Shown: piece by piece, positions 1 through 8,035 of the stretch
Numbering within the stretch: position 1 is the stretch's first letter
Layout of the letters: each line of letters starts with the position of its first letter
Assembly (NCBI RefSeq): GCF_902459765.1
Contig: NZ_CABPSP010000003.1
Location: 310,001 to 374,000 of the forward strand
Reading direction: 5' to 3'
DNA: 64,000 nt
Origin: Pandoraea anapnoica
GTDB lineage: Bacteria; Pseudomonadota; Gammaproteobacteria; Burkholderiales; Burkholderiaceae
The notes under the pieces: model-generated
What the model was told of the DNA's origin: nothing
What the model saw: the letters and a program-made list of their open reading frames with translations, nothing else
Database searches by the model: none
Position numbers and translations under genes: made by a program

Positions 1-339
1 GATCGTGAAGAACGCAATGAAGAACGCGAGCCCGTGGATCAGTTCGGGAGAGCTGACGCCGGCCAGTTCGAACAGTGGCGTGAGAATTCGGGCAAATGCT
101 GGTTCGCCGATCCAGCCCAGGCCGAGCGAGGCGAGGGTGATGCCGAGCTGGCACGCAGAAAGGTAAGTATCGAGCTGGCCGTGGACCTTGGCCAGAATAC
201 GGCCGCGCCAACCTCGCTGGCGGGCAATGACATGAACGCGCGTCTGGCGCAGTTTGACGAGGCCGAATTCCGCCGCCACGAAGAAGCCGTTGAGCAACAC
301 CAGCAGGATCGCAGCGACGATCAGTAAGAAGTTTTCCAA
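1..339 (-). CDS. CorC/HlyC (CNNM, DUF21) family membrane protein, N-terminal part only
   Basis: The reverse strand reads an uninterrupted 113 codons that run off the left edge. The protein starts with a hydrophobic helix and then the stretch NGFFVAAEFGLVKLRQTRV, the hallmark opening of the DUF21/CNNM transmembrane domain found in CorC-like ion transport or magnesium/cobalt-resistance proteins. No ATG fits; the TTG at 339 is the best start because the helix begins right after it. It lies 47 bases after the lysR stop on the same strand, so it may be the last gene of that unit or have its own promoter. The CBS and CorC_HlyC domains expected downstream lie outside the window. Family is fairly sure, function is not. 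Confidence 0.75.
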   Translation of the reverse strand, partial: MENFLLIVAAILLVLLNGFFVAAEFGLVKLRQTRVHVIARQRGWRGRILAKVHGQLDTYLSACQLGITLASLGLGWIGEPAFARILTPLFELAGVSSPELIHGLAFFIAFFTI

Positions 340-386
340 AATATAGGGAATGGGACGACAGGCCCGACAGTATAAGTGACAAACAC

Positions 387-1298
387 TTAGGGACGATTTA
401 GCAGGCGCCAGCCTGGCATGGCAAAGGCTTCCACGAGGAAATCGATCATGGCGCGGACCTTGGCGCTCAGGTATTTGCGTGACGGATAGACGACATAAAT
501 GCCGCGCTCGCCCTGCGTGTACTCGGGGAGGAATTCGACGAGGCGACCGTCGCGCAGCGCGTCTTGCACGAGAAAGGCCGGTTGCAGGATGATGCCGCCC
601 CCGGCCAGCGCCGCAGCCATGCATGTGTCGCCGTTATCGGCGATGAGGCGGGCGTGCGTCTGCACAGAGACGGGGCCGTCCGGCCCGTCGAAATGCCATT
701 CGCGGCGGTGCAGGAAGTAGCTGTAACCGACCGTCTCGTGATGGGGCAGCTCGCTCGGATGCTTCGGGGTGCCGTGTTGCGCGAGATAGCCGGGCGACGC
801 ACACAGCACAAGACGCGTGCCCGCCAGCCGCCGGTGGACGAGCGACGAATCGGGCAGCCGCGAGATGCGAATCGCCAGATCGTAGCCTTCGTCCACGATA
901 TCGACGAGCCGGTCGCTTAGCGTGATGTCCAGTGAGACGTGCGGGAATTGGGCGAGAAAGGCGGGCCAGAGCGGGGCGAGATGCAGCACGCCAAACGTGT
1001 GCGGGGCGTTGATCCGCAAGGGCCCTGCGGGTTCGCCGTCCTGCTCGCCTGCCATGGCGTCGGCTTCGTCGAGTTCCGCGAGGATCTGACGGCAGCGCTC
1101 GACGTATCGCTGGCCGGGCTCGGTCAGCGACAGGCGGCGCGTGGTGCGCTGGATCAATCGGGTGCCCAGACGCGCTTCGAGGTCCGCGACGTATCGCGAG
1201 ACGGCCGTCTTCGAAATGCCCATCGCGTCGGCCGCCTTGACGAAGCTGCCCGACTCGACCACGGCGATGAAGCACTCGATCTCGCGAAGTTTGTTCAT
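387..1298 (-). CDS. LysR-family transcriptional regulator
   Basis: A 303-residue protein of normal LysR length. The N-terminal winged helix-turn-helix is clear (residues about 1-60: FVKAADAMGISKTAVSRYV, then LEARLGTRLIQRTTRRLSLT), followed by a substrate-binding domain of the CrgA-like subgroup. The start at 1298 (MNKLREIE) is chosen because the family always begins just before this helix; the frame stays open upstream but that part lies inside the dioxygenase gene and looks like nothing. It is the third gene after doxX and the dioxygenase, with only 25 bases between it and the latter, so it is probably co-transcribed with its likely targets rather than divergent from them. The inducer is unknown. 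Confidence 0.9.
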   Translation of the reverse strand: MNKLREIECFIAVVESGSFVKAADAMGISKTAVSRYVADLEARLGTRLIQRTTRRLSLTEPGQRYVERCRQILAELDEADAMAGEQDGEPAGPLRINAPHTFGVLHLAPLWPAFLAQFPHVSLDITLSDRLVDIVDEGYDLAIRISRLPDSSLVHRRLAGTRLVLCASPGYLAQHGTPKHPSELPHHETVGYSYFLHRREWHFDGPDGPVSVQTHARLIADNGDTCMAAALAGGGIILQPAFLVQDALRDGRLVEFLPEYTQGERGIYVVYPSRKYLSAKVRAMIDFLVEAFAMPGWRLLNRP

Positions 1299-1323
1299 GC
1301 CGGGTCCAAGGGTATCGATGGCG

Positions 1324-2169
1324 TTATTGTGCCAGCACGCCGACTTCCGCGAGCGACGGGGCGGCGCTGCCGAACGCGAAGGCGTCCATGCGCAGTGCGC
1401 CGTAGGTCGAGCCGGTGTCGAAGTGCGTCTGATGGGCGGGATCGTCGGCCGCGCCGAGCGCGACGTAGATCGGCAGCAGATGTTCGTCCGTCGGGTGCGC
1501 ACGCTCGGCGTGCGGTGCGCGGGCCCGATAGTCGAACAGGGCGTCGAGGTCCATCGCCGCCAGATGTTCGGTGAACCACGTCGAAAACTCGGCCACGTAA
1601 GGCGCTTCGGGAGCCGTCTCACGTGCACCGCCCGGGGCGCGGAATACCTCGTGCAGATTGTGCGTGAAGCTGCCCGACGCCACGATCAGCACGCCCTCTC
1701 GAGCGAGCGGTGCGAGCGTCTGCCCGACTTGGTACTGATATTCGGGACGCATATGCCGTTGCAGCGACAACTGCGTGACCGGCACATCTGCATCGGGATA
1801 CAGATAGCTCAGCGGCACCCACGCGCCATGATCGAGACCCCACTGATCGTCGGTGACGGCGGGCAGGCCGACGTCCTTCAACATCTGCACGGTGCGCTCT
1901 GCGAGTGCCGGTGCGCCCGGCGCGGGGTACTTCAGTTCATAGAGTTCGCGCGGGAAGCCGCCGAAGTCGTGGATCGTGCGTTGCTGCGCGAGGTTGCCCA
2001 CTCGCGGTGTCGGCGTCGACCAGTGCGGCGAGATCACGAGAATCTCCTTGGGACGCGGCACCGCACGCCCCAGCGCCGTCAGCAACGGGCCGGTGCGGCC
2101 CGGTTCGACCGCGAGCAACGGCGAGCCGTGGGAGACGAAGAGGGTGGGAAGGGCAGACATGGCATTCAC
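1324..2169 (-). CDS. ygiD: DODA-type extradiol aromatic ring-opening dioxygenase (YgiD family)
   Basis: A 281-residue member of the LigB/DODA family, which opens catechol-type rings or acts on L-DOPA using one non-haem metal ion. The expected histidine positions are present in order: SHGSP near residue 14, SPHW near 49, LDHGAWVP near 115, SFTHNLHE near 168 and HPTDEHLLP near 227. Length matches E. coli YgiD. Two starts are possible, at 2169 or three codons later (MSALPTLF). It sits between a DoxX gene (81 bases upstream) and the LysR gene, an arrangement suggesting a small aromatic or quinone stress operon. The physiological substrate cannot be read from the sequence. Confidence 0.85.
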   Translation of the reverse strand: MNAMSALPTLFVSHGSPLLAVEPGRTGPLLTALGRAVPRPKEILVISPHWSTPTPRVGNLAQQRTIHDFGGFPRELYELKYPAPGAPALAERTVQMLKDVGLPAVTDDQWGLDHGAWVPLSYLYPDADVPVTQLSLQRHMRPEYQYQVGQTLAPLAREGVLIVASGSFTHNLHEVFRAPGGARETAPEAPYVAEFSTWFTEHLAAMDLDALFDYRARAPHAERAHPTDEHLLPIYVALGAADDPAHQTHFDTGSTYGALRMDAFAFGSAAPSLAEVGVLAQ

Positions 2170-2250
2170 TCCGGCAAAACAACGCTAAACGACATCACGA
2201 CAGGATCAGGCGGCGTACGACTGGGCAGCTTCGCGGATGGACCTTGGCGA

Positions 2251-2655
2251 TTATGCGGTGCGGTTACGGCGAATCGCGAAGGCACCGTCGCCCAGCAACG
2301 CCACGGCCAGCAGGCCCACGAGCCAGAACGCCGGGAATTCCCAGCCGCCGCCCTTGTTGGTGAACAACCAGCCGTTGTGGCCGTGCACCGAGACGATGGT
2401 GCCGAGCATCAGTGCGGCGAGCGGCAGGGCAGCCCAGCGGGCGTAGAAGCCGGTGATCAGCATGAGGCCACCGATCAGTTCAAGCGCCATCGTGACGTAG
2501 GCGACGACCGGCGGCAGGCCAAGCGAGCCCATGAAGCCGACGAAGCCGGGCACGGTGAAGACGAACACTTTCAGCGACAGATGCGAAAGGAACAGGATAC
2601 CCAGCGAGACGCGCAGCAGCAGGGCAGCGTACGGGGCAGTTTTGGTATCGATCAT
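2251..2655 (-). CDS. DoxX-family inner-membrane protein
   Basis: A 134-residue protein with four hydrophobic helices and the DoxX signature around RVSLGILFLSHLSLK, then ALELIGGLMLITGFYARWAAL. DoxX proteins are small quinone- or redox-linked membrane subunits whose reactions are mostly undefined. I start at 2655 (MIDTKTAP), where the family begins; upstream codons in this frame are non-homologous and overlap the promoter dyad. It is the first gene of the doxX-dioxygenase-lysR unit, and pairing with an extradiol dioxygenase suggests a role in handling quinones or aromatic compounds. That role is inference from context. Confidence 0.85.
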   Translation of the reverse strand: MIDTKTAPYAALLLRVSLGILFLSHLSLKVFVFTVPGFVGFMGSLGLPPVVAYVTMALELIGGLMLITGFYARWAALPLAALMLGTIVSVHGHNGWLFTNKGGGWEFPAFWLVGLLAVALLGDGAFAIRRNRTA

Positions 2656-2765
2656 GACAAGCTCCGGTGAGGGAATCGGAATACGGACTAAAGGTCGGCT
2701 CGGCCGTCGATGGCCATTCACGTCGATTGAACGGTGACGTGGTGTCGACGACTGACTTAGCCCCA

Positions 2766-2793
2766 ATTCTAGGGAGCGCGATCGTACAGATAA
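2766..2793 (-). promoter_or_regulatory. Predicted sigma-70 promoter of the doxX operon
   Basis: On the minus strand a -10 hexamer TAGAAT (2766-2771) follows a -35-like TTATCT (2788-2793) with a 16-base spacer. This puts the start site near 2759, about 100 bases before doxX. The -35 is weak, as is usual for an activator-dependent promoter. Confidence 0.45.
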
Positions 2794-2812
2794 ATGAGTG
2801 GTGAGGGGATTG

Positions 2813-2835
2813 ATTGTCCCGATGAAAGGGACAAT
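2813..2835. promoter_or_regulatory. Candidate LysR operator dyad
   Basis: ATTGTCCC and GGGACAAT form a perfect 8-base inverted repeat around a 7-base spacer. Its centre (2824) is about 65 bases upstream of the start site predicted from the neighbouring -10/-35 boxes. That is where LysR-type recognition sites classically lie. The likely binder is the LysR protein encoded at 387-1298. Confidence 0.45.
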
Positions 2836-2853
2836 AAAGGCGGGGTGGTTGTC

Positions 2854-2891
2854 GATGCAAGCCGCCCGGGGCGCACCGGGTGGCTTGCATC
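2854..2891. terminator. Strong hairpin after glcF without a T tract
   Basis: A 16-bp stem (GATGCAAGCCGCCCGG paired to a complementary arm with one G-T wobble) closes a 6-base loop about 20 bases past the glcF stop. Neither side has a run of T, so it is not a textbook intrinsic terminator. It may stabilise the glcDEF 3' end or stop read-through into doxX. Confidence 0.45.
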
Positions 2892-2912
2892 GCGCAGGAT
2901 TGCCTGGGCCGT

Positions 2913-4163
2913 TCAGGCCGTTGCGATCATCCGGTCGAGCAATTCGACCCAGTGCTGCACTGGCGCGTGGTCGCGGGCGTGTTCGCCCTTGGCCGTCGCC
3001 TGCAAATGGCAGATGCAACCGACGTTGGCCGACACGACCAGTTCCGGGTCGAGGGCGTCGAGTGACTTCCACTTGGCGTCGCGCAATTGATGCGACAGGT
3101 CCGGTTGCGTGACGGAATATGTCCCGGCCGAGCCGCAGCAGATGTGACTGTCCTGCGGCAGCATGACGTTCACGCCCACACCGGCGAGCACCTTCTCCAC
3201 CACGCCCTTGAGTTGCTGGCCGTGTTGCAGCGTGCAGGGCGGGTGATAGGCGATCTTGCCCGCTTTACGGTTCGGCACGCGCTTTTGCAACGCTTCCAGA
3301 TTGTCGAGCAGCACCTCCGACAGATCGCGCGCGAGTTCGGAGACGCGCTGCGCCTTGCCCGCGTACTTCGGATCGTGACGCAGGAGGTGGCCGTATTCCT
3401 TGATCGTCGCACCGCATCCCGACGCGTTGATTACGATGGCTTCCGTACCGGCTTCGATCTCCGGCCACCAGGCGTCGATGTTGCGGCGGGCGTCGTCGAG
3501 ACCGTCGTCGTGATAGTTCAGGTGCAGACGAATCGCACCGCAACAGCCAGCGGACGAGGGGCGCACCATCTCGATGCCGAGGGCGTCGAGCACACGGGCG
3601 GTGGCCTTGTTGACGTTCGGCAACATGGCCGGTTGCACGCAGCCTTCGAGCATCAGCATGCGGCGCGCGTGCTTCGCTTGCGGCCAACTGCCGGAGCGCT
3701 GACGGTGCGGCACTTTCTCGCGCAGCGAGCGCGGCAGCAGCGTGCGGAACTGCTGTCCGAGGCGCAGGGCGGGCGAGAACAGAGTGCGATTGGGCAGCAC
3801 GTGGGCGAGGGTCCAGCGCACGGCGCGCTCGCCAGCAGGACGGCCGACCTTGGCGTCGACATGGCGGCGGCCGATGTCGACCAGACGCCCGTATTGCACA
3901 CCCGAGGGGCAGGTCGATTCGCAACTGCGGCAGGTCAGGCAACGATCGAGGTGACGCTGCGTTTCGCGCGTCACGCTCTGGCCTTCGACCATCTGCTTGA
4001 TCAGATAGATACGCCCGCGCGGGCCGTCGAGTTCGTCGCCCAGCAACTGATAGGTCGGGCAGGTCGCGGTACAGAATCCGCAATGCACGCATTTGCGGAG
4101 AATGGCTTCGGCTTCGTCGCCGTCCGGTGTCTGACGAAGGAATTCTGCGAGGTTCGTTTGCAT
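2913..4163 (-). CDS. glcF: Glycolate oxidase iron-sulfur subunit GlcF
   Basis: A 416-residue subunit of the glycolate oxidase complex that passes electrons from the FAD subunits to the quinone pool. Two ferredoxin-type cluster motifs are visible: C25, C28, C31, C35 followed by proline, and C75, C78, C81, C85 followed by proline. Two cysteine-rich CCG domains follow, with GCCGAIRLH in the middle and ICCGSAGTYSV near the C-terminus. Length matches E. coli GlcF. It is the last gene of glcDEF, 18 bases after glcE. E. coli places glcG, glcB and glcA behind it; here those are absent and a hairpin follows directly. Confidence 0.95.
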   Translation of the reverse strand: MQTNLAEFLRQTPDGDEAEAILRKCVHCGFCTATCPTYQLLGDELDGPRGRIYLIKQMVEGQSVTRETQRHLDRCLTCRSCESTCPSGVQYGRLVDIGRRHVDAKVGRPAGERAVRWTLAHVLPNRTLFSPALRLGQQFRTLLPRSLREKVPHRQRSGSWPQAKHARRMLMLEGCVQPAMLPNVNKATARVLDALGIEMVRPSSAGCCGAIRLHLNYHDDGLDDARRNIDAWWPEIEAGTEAIVINASGCGATIKEYGHLLRHDPKYAGKAQRVSELARDLSEVLLDNLEALQKRVPNRKAGKIAYHPPCTLQHGQQLKGVVEKVLAGVGVNVMLPQDSHICCGSAGTYSVTQPDLSHQLRDAKWKSLDALDPELVVSANVGCICHLQATAKGEHARDHAPVQHWVELLDRMIATA

Positions 4164-4181
4164 CGTTCTTTGTTTAGCGAT

Positions 4182-5351
4182 TTACCGGTACAACCGATGA
4201 CGGTTGAAGATGCGGCTCGGATCGAATGCTTGTTGCAGACGCTCGCCGATAGCTTGCAGCGCGGCGCTCTGGGGCGTAAATACACGCTCCGCGCCGGTCG
4301 ACTTGCTGCCGTGGCGAAACAGCGTAGCATGCCCGCCGACCGCTGCGGCAATTGCGCGAATCTCAGTGGCCGGGCGCGGCGTGATCCACCACCGTTGCGC
4401 ACCGCCCCATTCGACGAGATGCTCGTCGCCGCCTGTCAGCGGCGGCGTGGTCGGCGGCACCGACAGACGCCACAGCGGCTGCCCGTCGCCCTGTACCGGC
4501 GCGTTGGCGAAGAACGGGTGCGTTTGCTCGCGCAGCGACGTCCAGAAGGCATGCGCTTCGAGGGCACCGACATGACGGCCGCCCATCGTGACGCGCGCGG
4601 CGTCGATGGCGGCGGCAGCACCACCGAGGCGCACGCTCAACACATCGTCGTGCCACGCCGAGCCCATGAGCGGCAGCGGCTGACCACCCCAGCGATTGAG
4701 CTGGTCGATGGCCTGCGCCTGCGTCAGGTCGAAGCACAACGTCGCCTCCGCTACCGGGCAGGGCAGTACCTTGATCGAGAGTTCCAGCAGGATGCCCAGC
4801 GTGCCGAGTGAACCTGCGAGGACGCGTGAGACGTCGTAGCCCGCCACGTTCTTCATCACCTGCCCGCCGAAATGCAGCACCTGGCCGTGTCCGTTCATGA
4901 CGACCGCGCCGAGCACGAAGTCGCGCGGCGCACCGACGTGCGGGCGGCGCGGCCCGGCGAGACCGGCAGCGATGCAACCGCCCAGCGTCGCACCGGGGCC
5001 GAAGTGGGGAGGCTCGAACGGCAGCATCTGGCCACGCTCGGCGAGCGCGGCTTCGATCTCCGCGAGCGGGGTGCCCGCACGCGCGGTGATGACGAGCTCG
5101 GCCGGATCGTACGAGACGATGCCTCGATAGGAGCGCACATCGAGCGGCTCACCCGTCGGCGTCTCGCCGTACCAGCGTTTCGTGCCGCCGCCCTGAATGT
5201 CGAGGGGCGTGCCGCTGGCGGCGGCGCCGAGCACGCGCTCACGGATCGTCGCGAGCGCCTGGGCGGCGCGGCTCGCTTCGCTGTCGGGGGATGACGATGG
5301 AGGCGGTGGCGTAAGCGGCACTGGCGACGCCGTATGAAGGGCTTGCGACAT
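4182..5351 (-). CDS. glcE: Glycolate oxidase FAD-binding subunit GlcE
   Basis: A 389-residue FAD-binding subunit of glycolate oxidase. The FAD_binding_4 fold shows in DIQGGGTKRWYGETP and in the GATLGGCIAAGLAGPRRPHVGAPRDFVLG segment, and the C-terminus ends in the typical FDPSRIFNRHRLYR. Its ATG overlaps the TGA of glcD by one base (TGATG), a sign of translational coupling. The first 25 residues are proline- and serine-rich and may be unstructured. Together with GlcD and GlcF it oxidises glycolate to glyoxylate at the inner membrane. Confidence 0.93.
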   Translation of the reverse strand: MSQALHTASPVPLTPPPPSSSPDSEASRAAQALATIRERVLGAAASGTPLDIQGGGTKRWYGETPTGEPLDVRSYRGIVSYDPAELVITARAGTPLAEIEAALAERGQMLPFEPPHFGPGATLGGCIAAGLAGPRRPHVGAPRDFVLGAVVMNGHGQVLHFGGQVMKNVAGYDVSRVLAGSLGTLGILLELSIKVLPCPVAEATLCFDLTQAQAIDQLNRWGGQPLPLMGSAWHDDVLSVRLGGAAAAIDAARVTMGGRHVGALEAHAFWTSLREQTHPFFANAPVQGDGQPLWRLSVPPTTPPLTGGDEHLVEWGGAQRWWITPRPATEIRAIAAAVGGHATLFRHGSKSTGAERVFTPQSAALQAIGERLQQAFDPSRIFNRHRLYR

Positions 5352-6991
5352 CAGAACCTCGGCAAATCGGGATGGGGGAGCAGGCCGCCGCGCACATGCA
5401 TCTTGCCGTACTCGGCGCAGCGCGCGCGCGTGGGGATGCCTTTGTCGGCGTTGAGCAGGCTAGCGGGATCGAAGGCGCGCTTTACGGCGAAGAAGGCGTC
5501 GCGCTCTTCTTCGGAAAACTGCACGCACATCGAGTTGATCTTCTCGATACCGACGCCGTGCTCGCCGGTCACCGTCCCGCCCAGTTCCACGCACGCTTCG
5601 AGAATGTCGCTACCGAACGCTTCGGCGCGGTGCCATTCGTCCAGATCGTTGCCGTTGAACAGGATCAGCGGGTGCATGTTGCCGTCGCCCGCATGGAAGA
5701 CGTTGATGCAGCGCAGCCCATATTGCACCTCCATCGCCTCGATGCGCTTGAGCAGCGTGCCGATCGTGCGACGCGGAATGGTGCCGTCCATGCAGTAGTA
5801 GTCGGGCGAGATGCGCCCGGCGGCGGGGAAGGCGTTCTTGCGTCCGGACCAGAAGCGCAGACGTTCCGCCTCCGAGGCCGAGACTTGAATACGGGTCGCG
5901 CCCGAGGCGCGCAGGACGGCCGAGACGCGGGCGATTTCTTCGGCGACTTCCTCCGGCGTGCCGTCGGATTCACACAGCAGGATGGCCGCAGCGTTCAGAT
6001 CGTAACCGGCGTGCACGAACTCTTCGACGGCTTGCGTGGCGGGTTTGTCCATCATTTCCAGACCGGCCGGGATGATGCCGGCGGCGATGATCGCGGCGAC
6101 CGCGTTACCGCCCGCTTCGACGTCGTCGAAGCTCGCCATGATGACTTGCTGGACTTGCGGCTTGGGCACGAGCTTGACCGTGATTTCCGTCACGACGCAG
6201 AACATTCCCTCGCTGCCGATGAAAACGGACAGCAGGTCGAGGCCGGGCGAATCGAGTGCGTGCGAGCCGAATTCGACGACCTCGCCGTCCATCGTCACCG
6301 CGCGCACGCGCAGCACGTTATGCACTGTGAGGCCGTACTTCAGGCAGTGCACGCCGCCCGAGTTCTCGGAGACGTTGCCGCCGATGGTGCAGGCGATTTG
6401 CGAGGACGGATCCGGCGCGTAGTAAAGCCCGTAGGGCGCGGCGGCTTCGGAGACGGCGAGGTTGCGTACGCCGGGCTGTACGGTGGCGGTACGGGCGTAG
6501 GCGTCGACTTCGAGAATGCGCTTGAACTTCGCCAGCGAAAGCACGATGCCGTCGGTGATCGGCATGGCGCCGCCGGACAGGCCTGTACCTGCCCCGCGTG
6601 GCACGACGGGAACGTTGTTCGCGTGGCATGCCCGCAGAATGCGGCAAACCTGATCTTCGTCGGCGGGCAGCACCACGGCCAGCGGCAGCTTGCGATAGGC
6701 GGCCAGACCGTCGCATTCGTACGGTGTGATCTGTTCGCGGTCGGTGAGCCACTGGACGTCGGGTACGGCAGTACGCAATGCGGTCAGTCGGGCCGACCGC
6801 GTGGCGTCGGTCAGCGTGTCGAAGAAAGGTTCGTTCGCGCGGGCGGTGTCGAAGGCGGCGGAGGCCACTGCGGAACTCGCTAGCATCGATGGTGCCGGTG
6901 TCTCTGGCGGCGCTGACACGTGAGAAGGGAGGGGCGACGCATTCGATGCCATCTGGCTTGCTCTCGGACGATCGTTGACGTGTAATGACAT
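5351..6991 (-). CDS. glcD: Glycolate oxidase catalytic subunit GlcD
   Basis: The FAD-dependent catalytic subunit. FAD-binding motifs VPRGAGTGLSGGAMP and CTIGGNVSENSGGVHC are clear, and the FAD-linked oxidase C-terminal domain contains NVFHAGDGNMHP and GTVTGEHGVG. I start at 6991 (MSLHVNDR, 546 residues), with AAGG about 10 bases upstream, rather than at the earlier ATG at 7045, because that extension would run through the palindromic operator cluster. Even so the first 45 residues are serine/alanine-rich and longer than in E. coli GlcD (499), so an internal start such as MLASSAVAS is possible. It is the first gene of glcDEF, divergent from glcC. Confidence 0.95.
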   Translation of the reverse strand: MSLHVNDRPRASQMASNASPLPSHVSAPPETPAPSMLASSAVASAAFDTARANEPFFDTLTDATRSARLTALRTAVPDVQWLTDREQITPYECDGLAAYRKLPLAVVLPADEDQVCRILRACHANNVPVVPRGAGTGLSGGAMPITDGIVLSLAKFKRILEVDAYARTATVQPGVRNLAVSEAAAPYGLYYAPDPSSQIACTIGGNVSENSGGVHCLKYGLTVHNVLRVRAVTMDGEVVEFGSHALDSPGLDLLSVFIGSEGMFCVVTEITVKLVPKPQVQQVIMASFDDVEAGGNAVAAIIAAGIIPAGLEMMDKPATQAVEEFVHAGYDLNAAAILLCESDGTPEEVAEEIARVSAVLRASGATRIQVSASEAERLRFWSGRKNAFPAAGRISPDYYCMDGTIPRRTIGTLLKRIEAMEVQYGLRCINVFHAGDGNMHPLILFNGNDLDEWHRAEAFGSDILEACVELGGTVTGEHGVGIEKINSMCVQFSEEERDAFFAVKRAFDPASLLNADKGIPTRARCAEYGKMHVRGGLLPHPDLPRF

Positions 6992-7003
6992 GGAAGGACC
7001 TTG

Positions 7004-7029
7004 GTCTACTGGTAGACTGGTCGACCAGT
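7004..7029. promoter_or_regulatory. Overlapping palindromes, candidate GlcC operator
   Basis: GTCTAC-TG-GTAGAC (7004-7017) overlaps the perfect 14-base palindrome ACTGGTCGACCAGT (7016-7029). The second has TGGT and ACCA half-sites like those bound by FadR-branch GntR regulators. The pair sits 13-38 bases before the glcD start and about 175 bases before glcC, so it fits an operator for the divergent regulator. Two further palindromes lie at 7035-7046 (GATGACGTCATC) and 7076-7085 (GGGTTAACCC). Confidence 0.55.
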
Positions 7030-7201
7030 TGTCGGATGACGTCATCGTAAAGGGAATGATCTGATTTCGACTAGCGGGTTAACCCCAGGTTTAACGTCGA
7101 TCCTCTAGCGCGGCCGGGTGGCGGGCGGCAGGTGTGCCCTGAGCGAAGCCGCATCCTGTATCGTGGCGTCTGTGATTTTTCTGTCGAGAGCCGAAGCCGA
7201 C

Positions 7202-8035
7202 ATGTCGTCCAACGAGTCGTCCTTGCCTATGTCTACTTTTTCCGCCAGTGAGCCCTCGGGCACCGTTGCGAGCTTTGCGCCGGTCACGCCGCCGCCGCGC
7301 CTGCGTCTGTCCGACATGGTCTACGAGCAACTGGAGACGATGGTCGTCGAAGGTCGGCTCGCGCCGGGCTCGGCGCTGCCGTCCGAGCGGGATCTGGCGC
7401 AGCAGATGGGCGTGTCGCGCCCGTCGTTGCGTGAAGCGCTTTTGCGGCTGGAGTCGCGCGGGCTGATCGTCGGCCGTGCCGGCGGCGGTTATCTCGTCGC
7501 CAACGCCAGTCAGCCGCTGCTCGCCGAGCCGCTCTCGCAATTGATGTCGCGACACAGCAAGACCGTCGACGATGTGCTGGAGATGCGCGAAGTGCTCGAA
7601 GCCAAGGCTGTGGAACTGGCGGCCGAGCGTGCGACGCCGGAAGACATCGCTCGTCTCGCGCAGGCACTCGAAGCGCTGGAAGCCGCCTATGCTGCCGGTC
7701 GTGACGGTCTGGACGGGGAGGGCGATGCACGCGGTCAGTCGCTGCTCACTCGCGTGCCCGAGCTGGATGCGCATTTCCATCTGGCGCTGGCCGAGGCGAC
7801 CCATAACCTCGTGCTGGTGCATCTGATGCACGCGATCTTCGAACTGCTGCGCGGCTCGGTCGTCGACAATTACCGGGCCATCGTCGGTCACGGCGCCGAT
7901 CTGGCGGAACTGATCGATCAGCATCGGCGCATTTTTAACGCCGTGGCATCGCACGATGCCGGTAGCGCGCAACGTTCGCTGCACGAACATCTCACGTTCA
8001 TCCGCAACAATTCGGGCGACGTCGAGCCGGTCTGA
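7202..8035 (+). CDS. glcC: GntR/FadR-type regulator, probably GlcC
   Basis: A 277-residue regulator. The GntR winged helix spans about residues 37-105 (LRLSDMVYEQLETMV, PSERDLAQQMGVSRPSLREALLRLESRGLI), followed by an all-helical FCD ligand domain with conserved acidic and histidine residues (ELDAHFHLALAEATHN, IDQHRRIFNAV). I chose the ATG at 7202; another at 7229 is possible, and the longer reading from 7118 adds unrelated residues. It is divergent from glcDEF, the classic arrangement for the glycolate-responsive activator GlcC. That ligand is inferred from position; a lactate- or pyruvate-sensing paralogue is the alternative. Confidence 0.88.
   Translation: MSSNESSLPMSTFSASEPSGTVASFAPVTPPPRLRLSDMVYEQLETMVVEGRLAPGSALPSERDLAQQMGVSRPSLREALLRLESRGLIVGRAGGGYLVANASQPLLAEPLSQLMSRHSKTVDDVLEMREVLEAKAVELAAERATPEDIARLAQALEALEAAYAAGRDGLDGEGDARGQSLLTRVPELDAHFHLALAEATHNLVLVHLMHAIFELLRGSVVDNYRAIVGHGADLAELIDQHRRIFNAVASHDAGSAQRSLHEHLTFIRNNSGDVEPV

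Noticed and set aside
3087-4811. A 574-codon plus-strand frame across glcF and glcE
   Set aside because: It spans two well-supported minus-strand genes and their gap, with no coherent domain.
6992-7045. Earlier start for GlcD at 7045
   Set aside because: It would place the operator palindromes inside the coding region and adds non-homologous residues.
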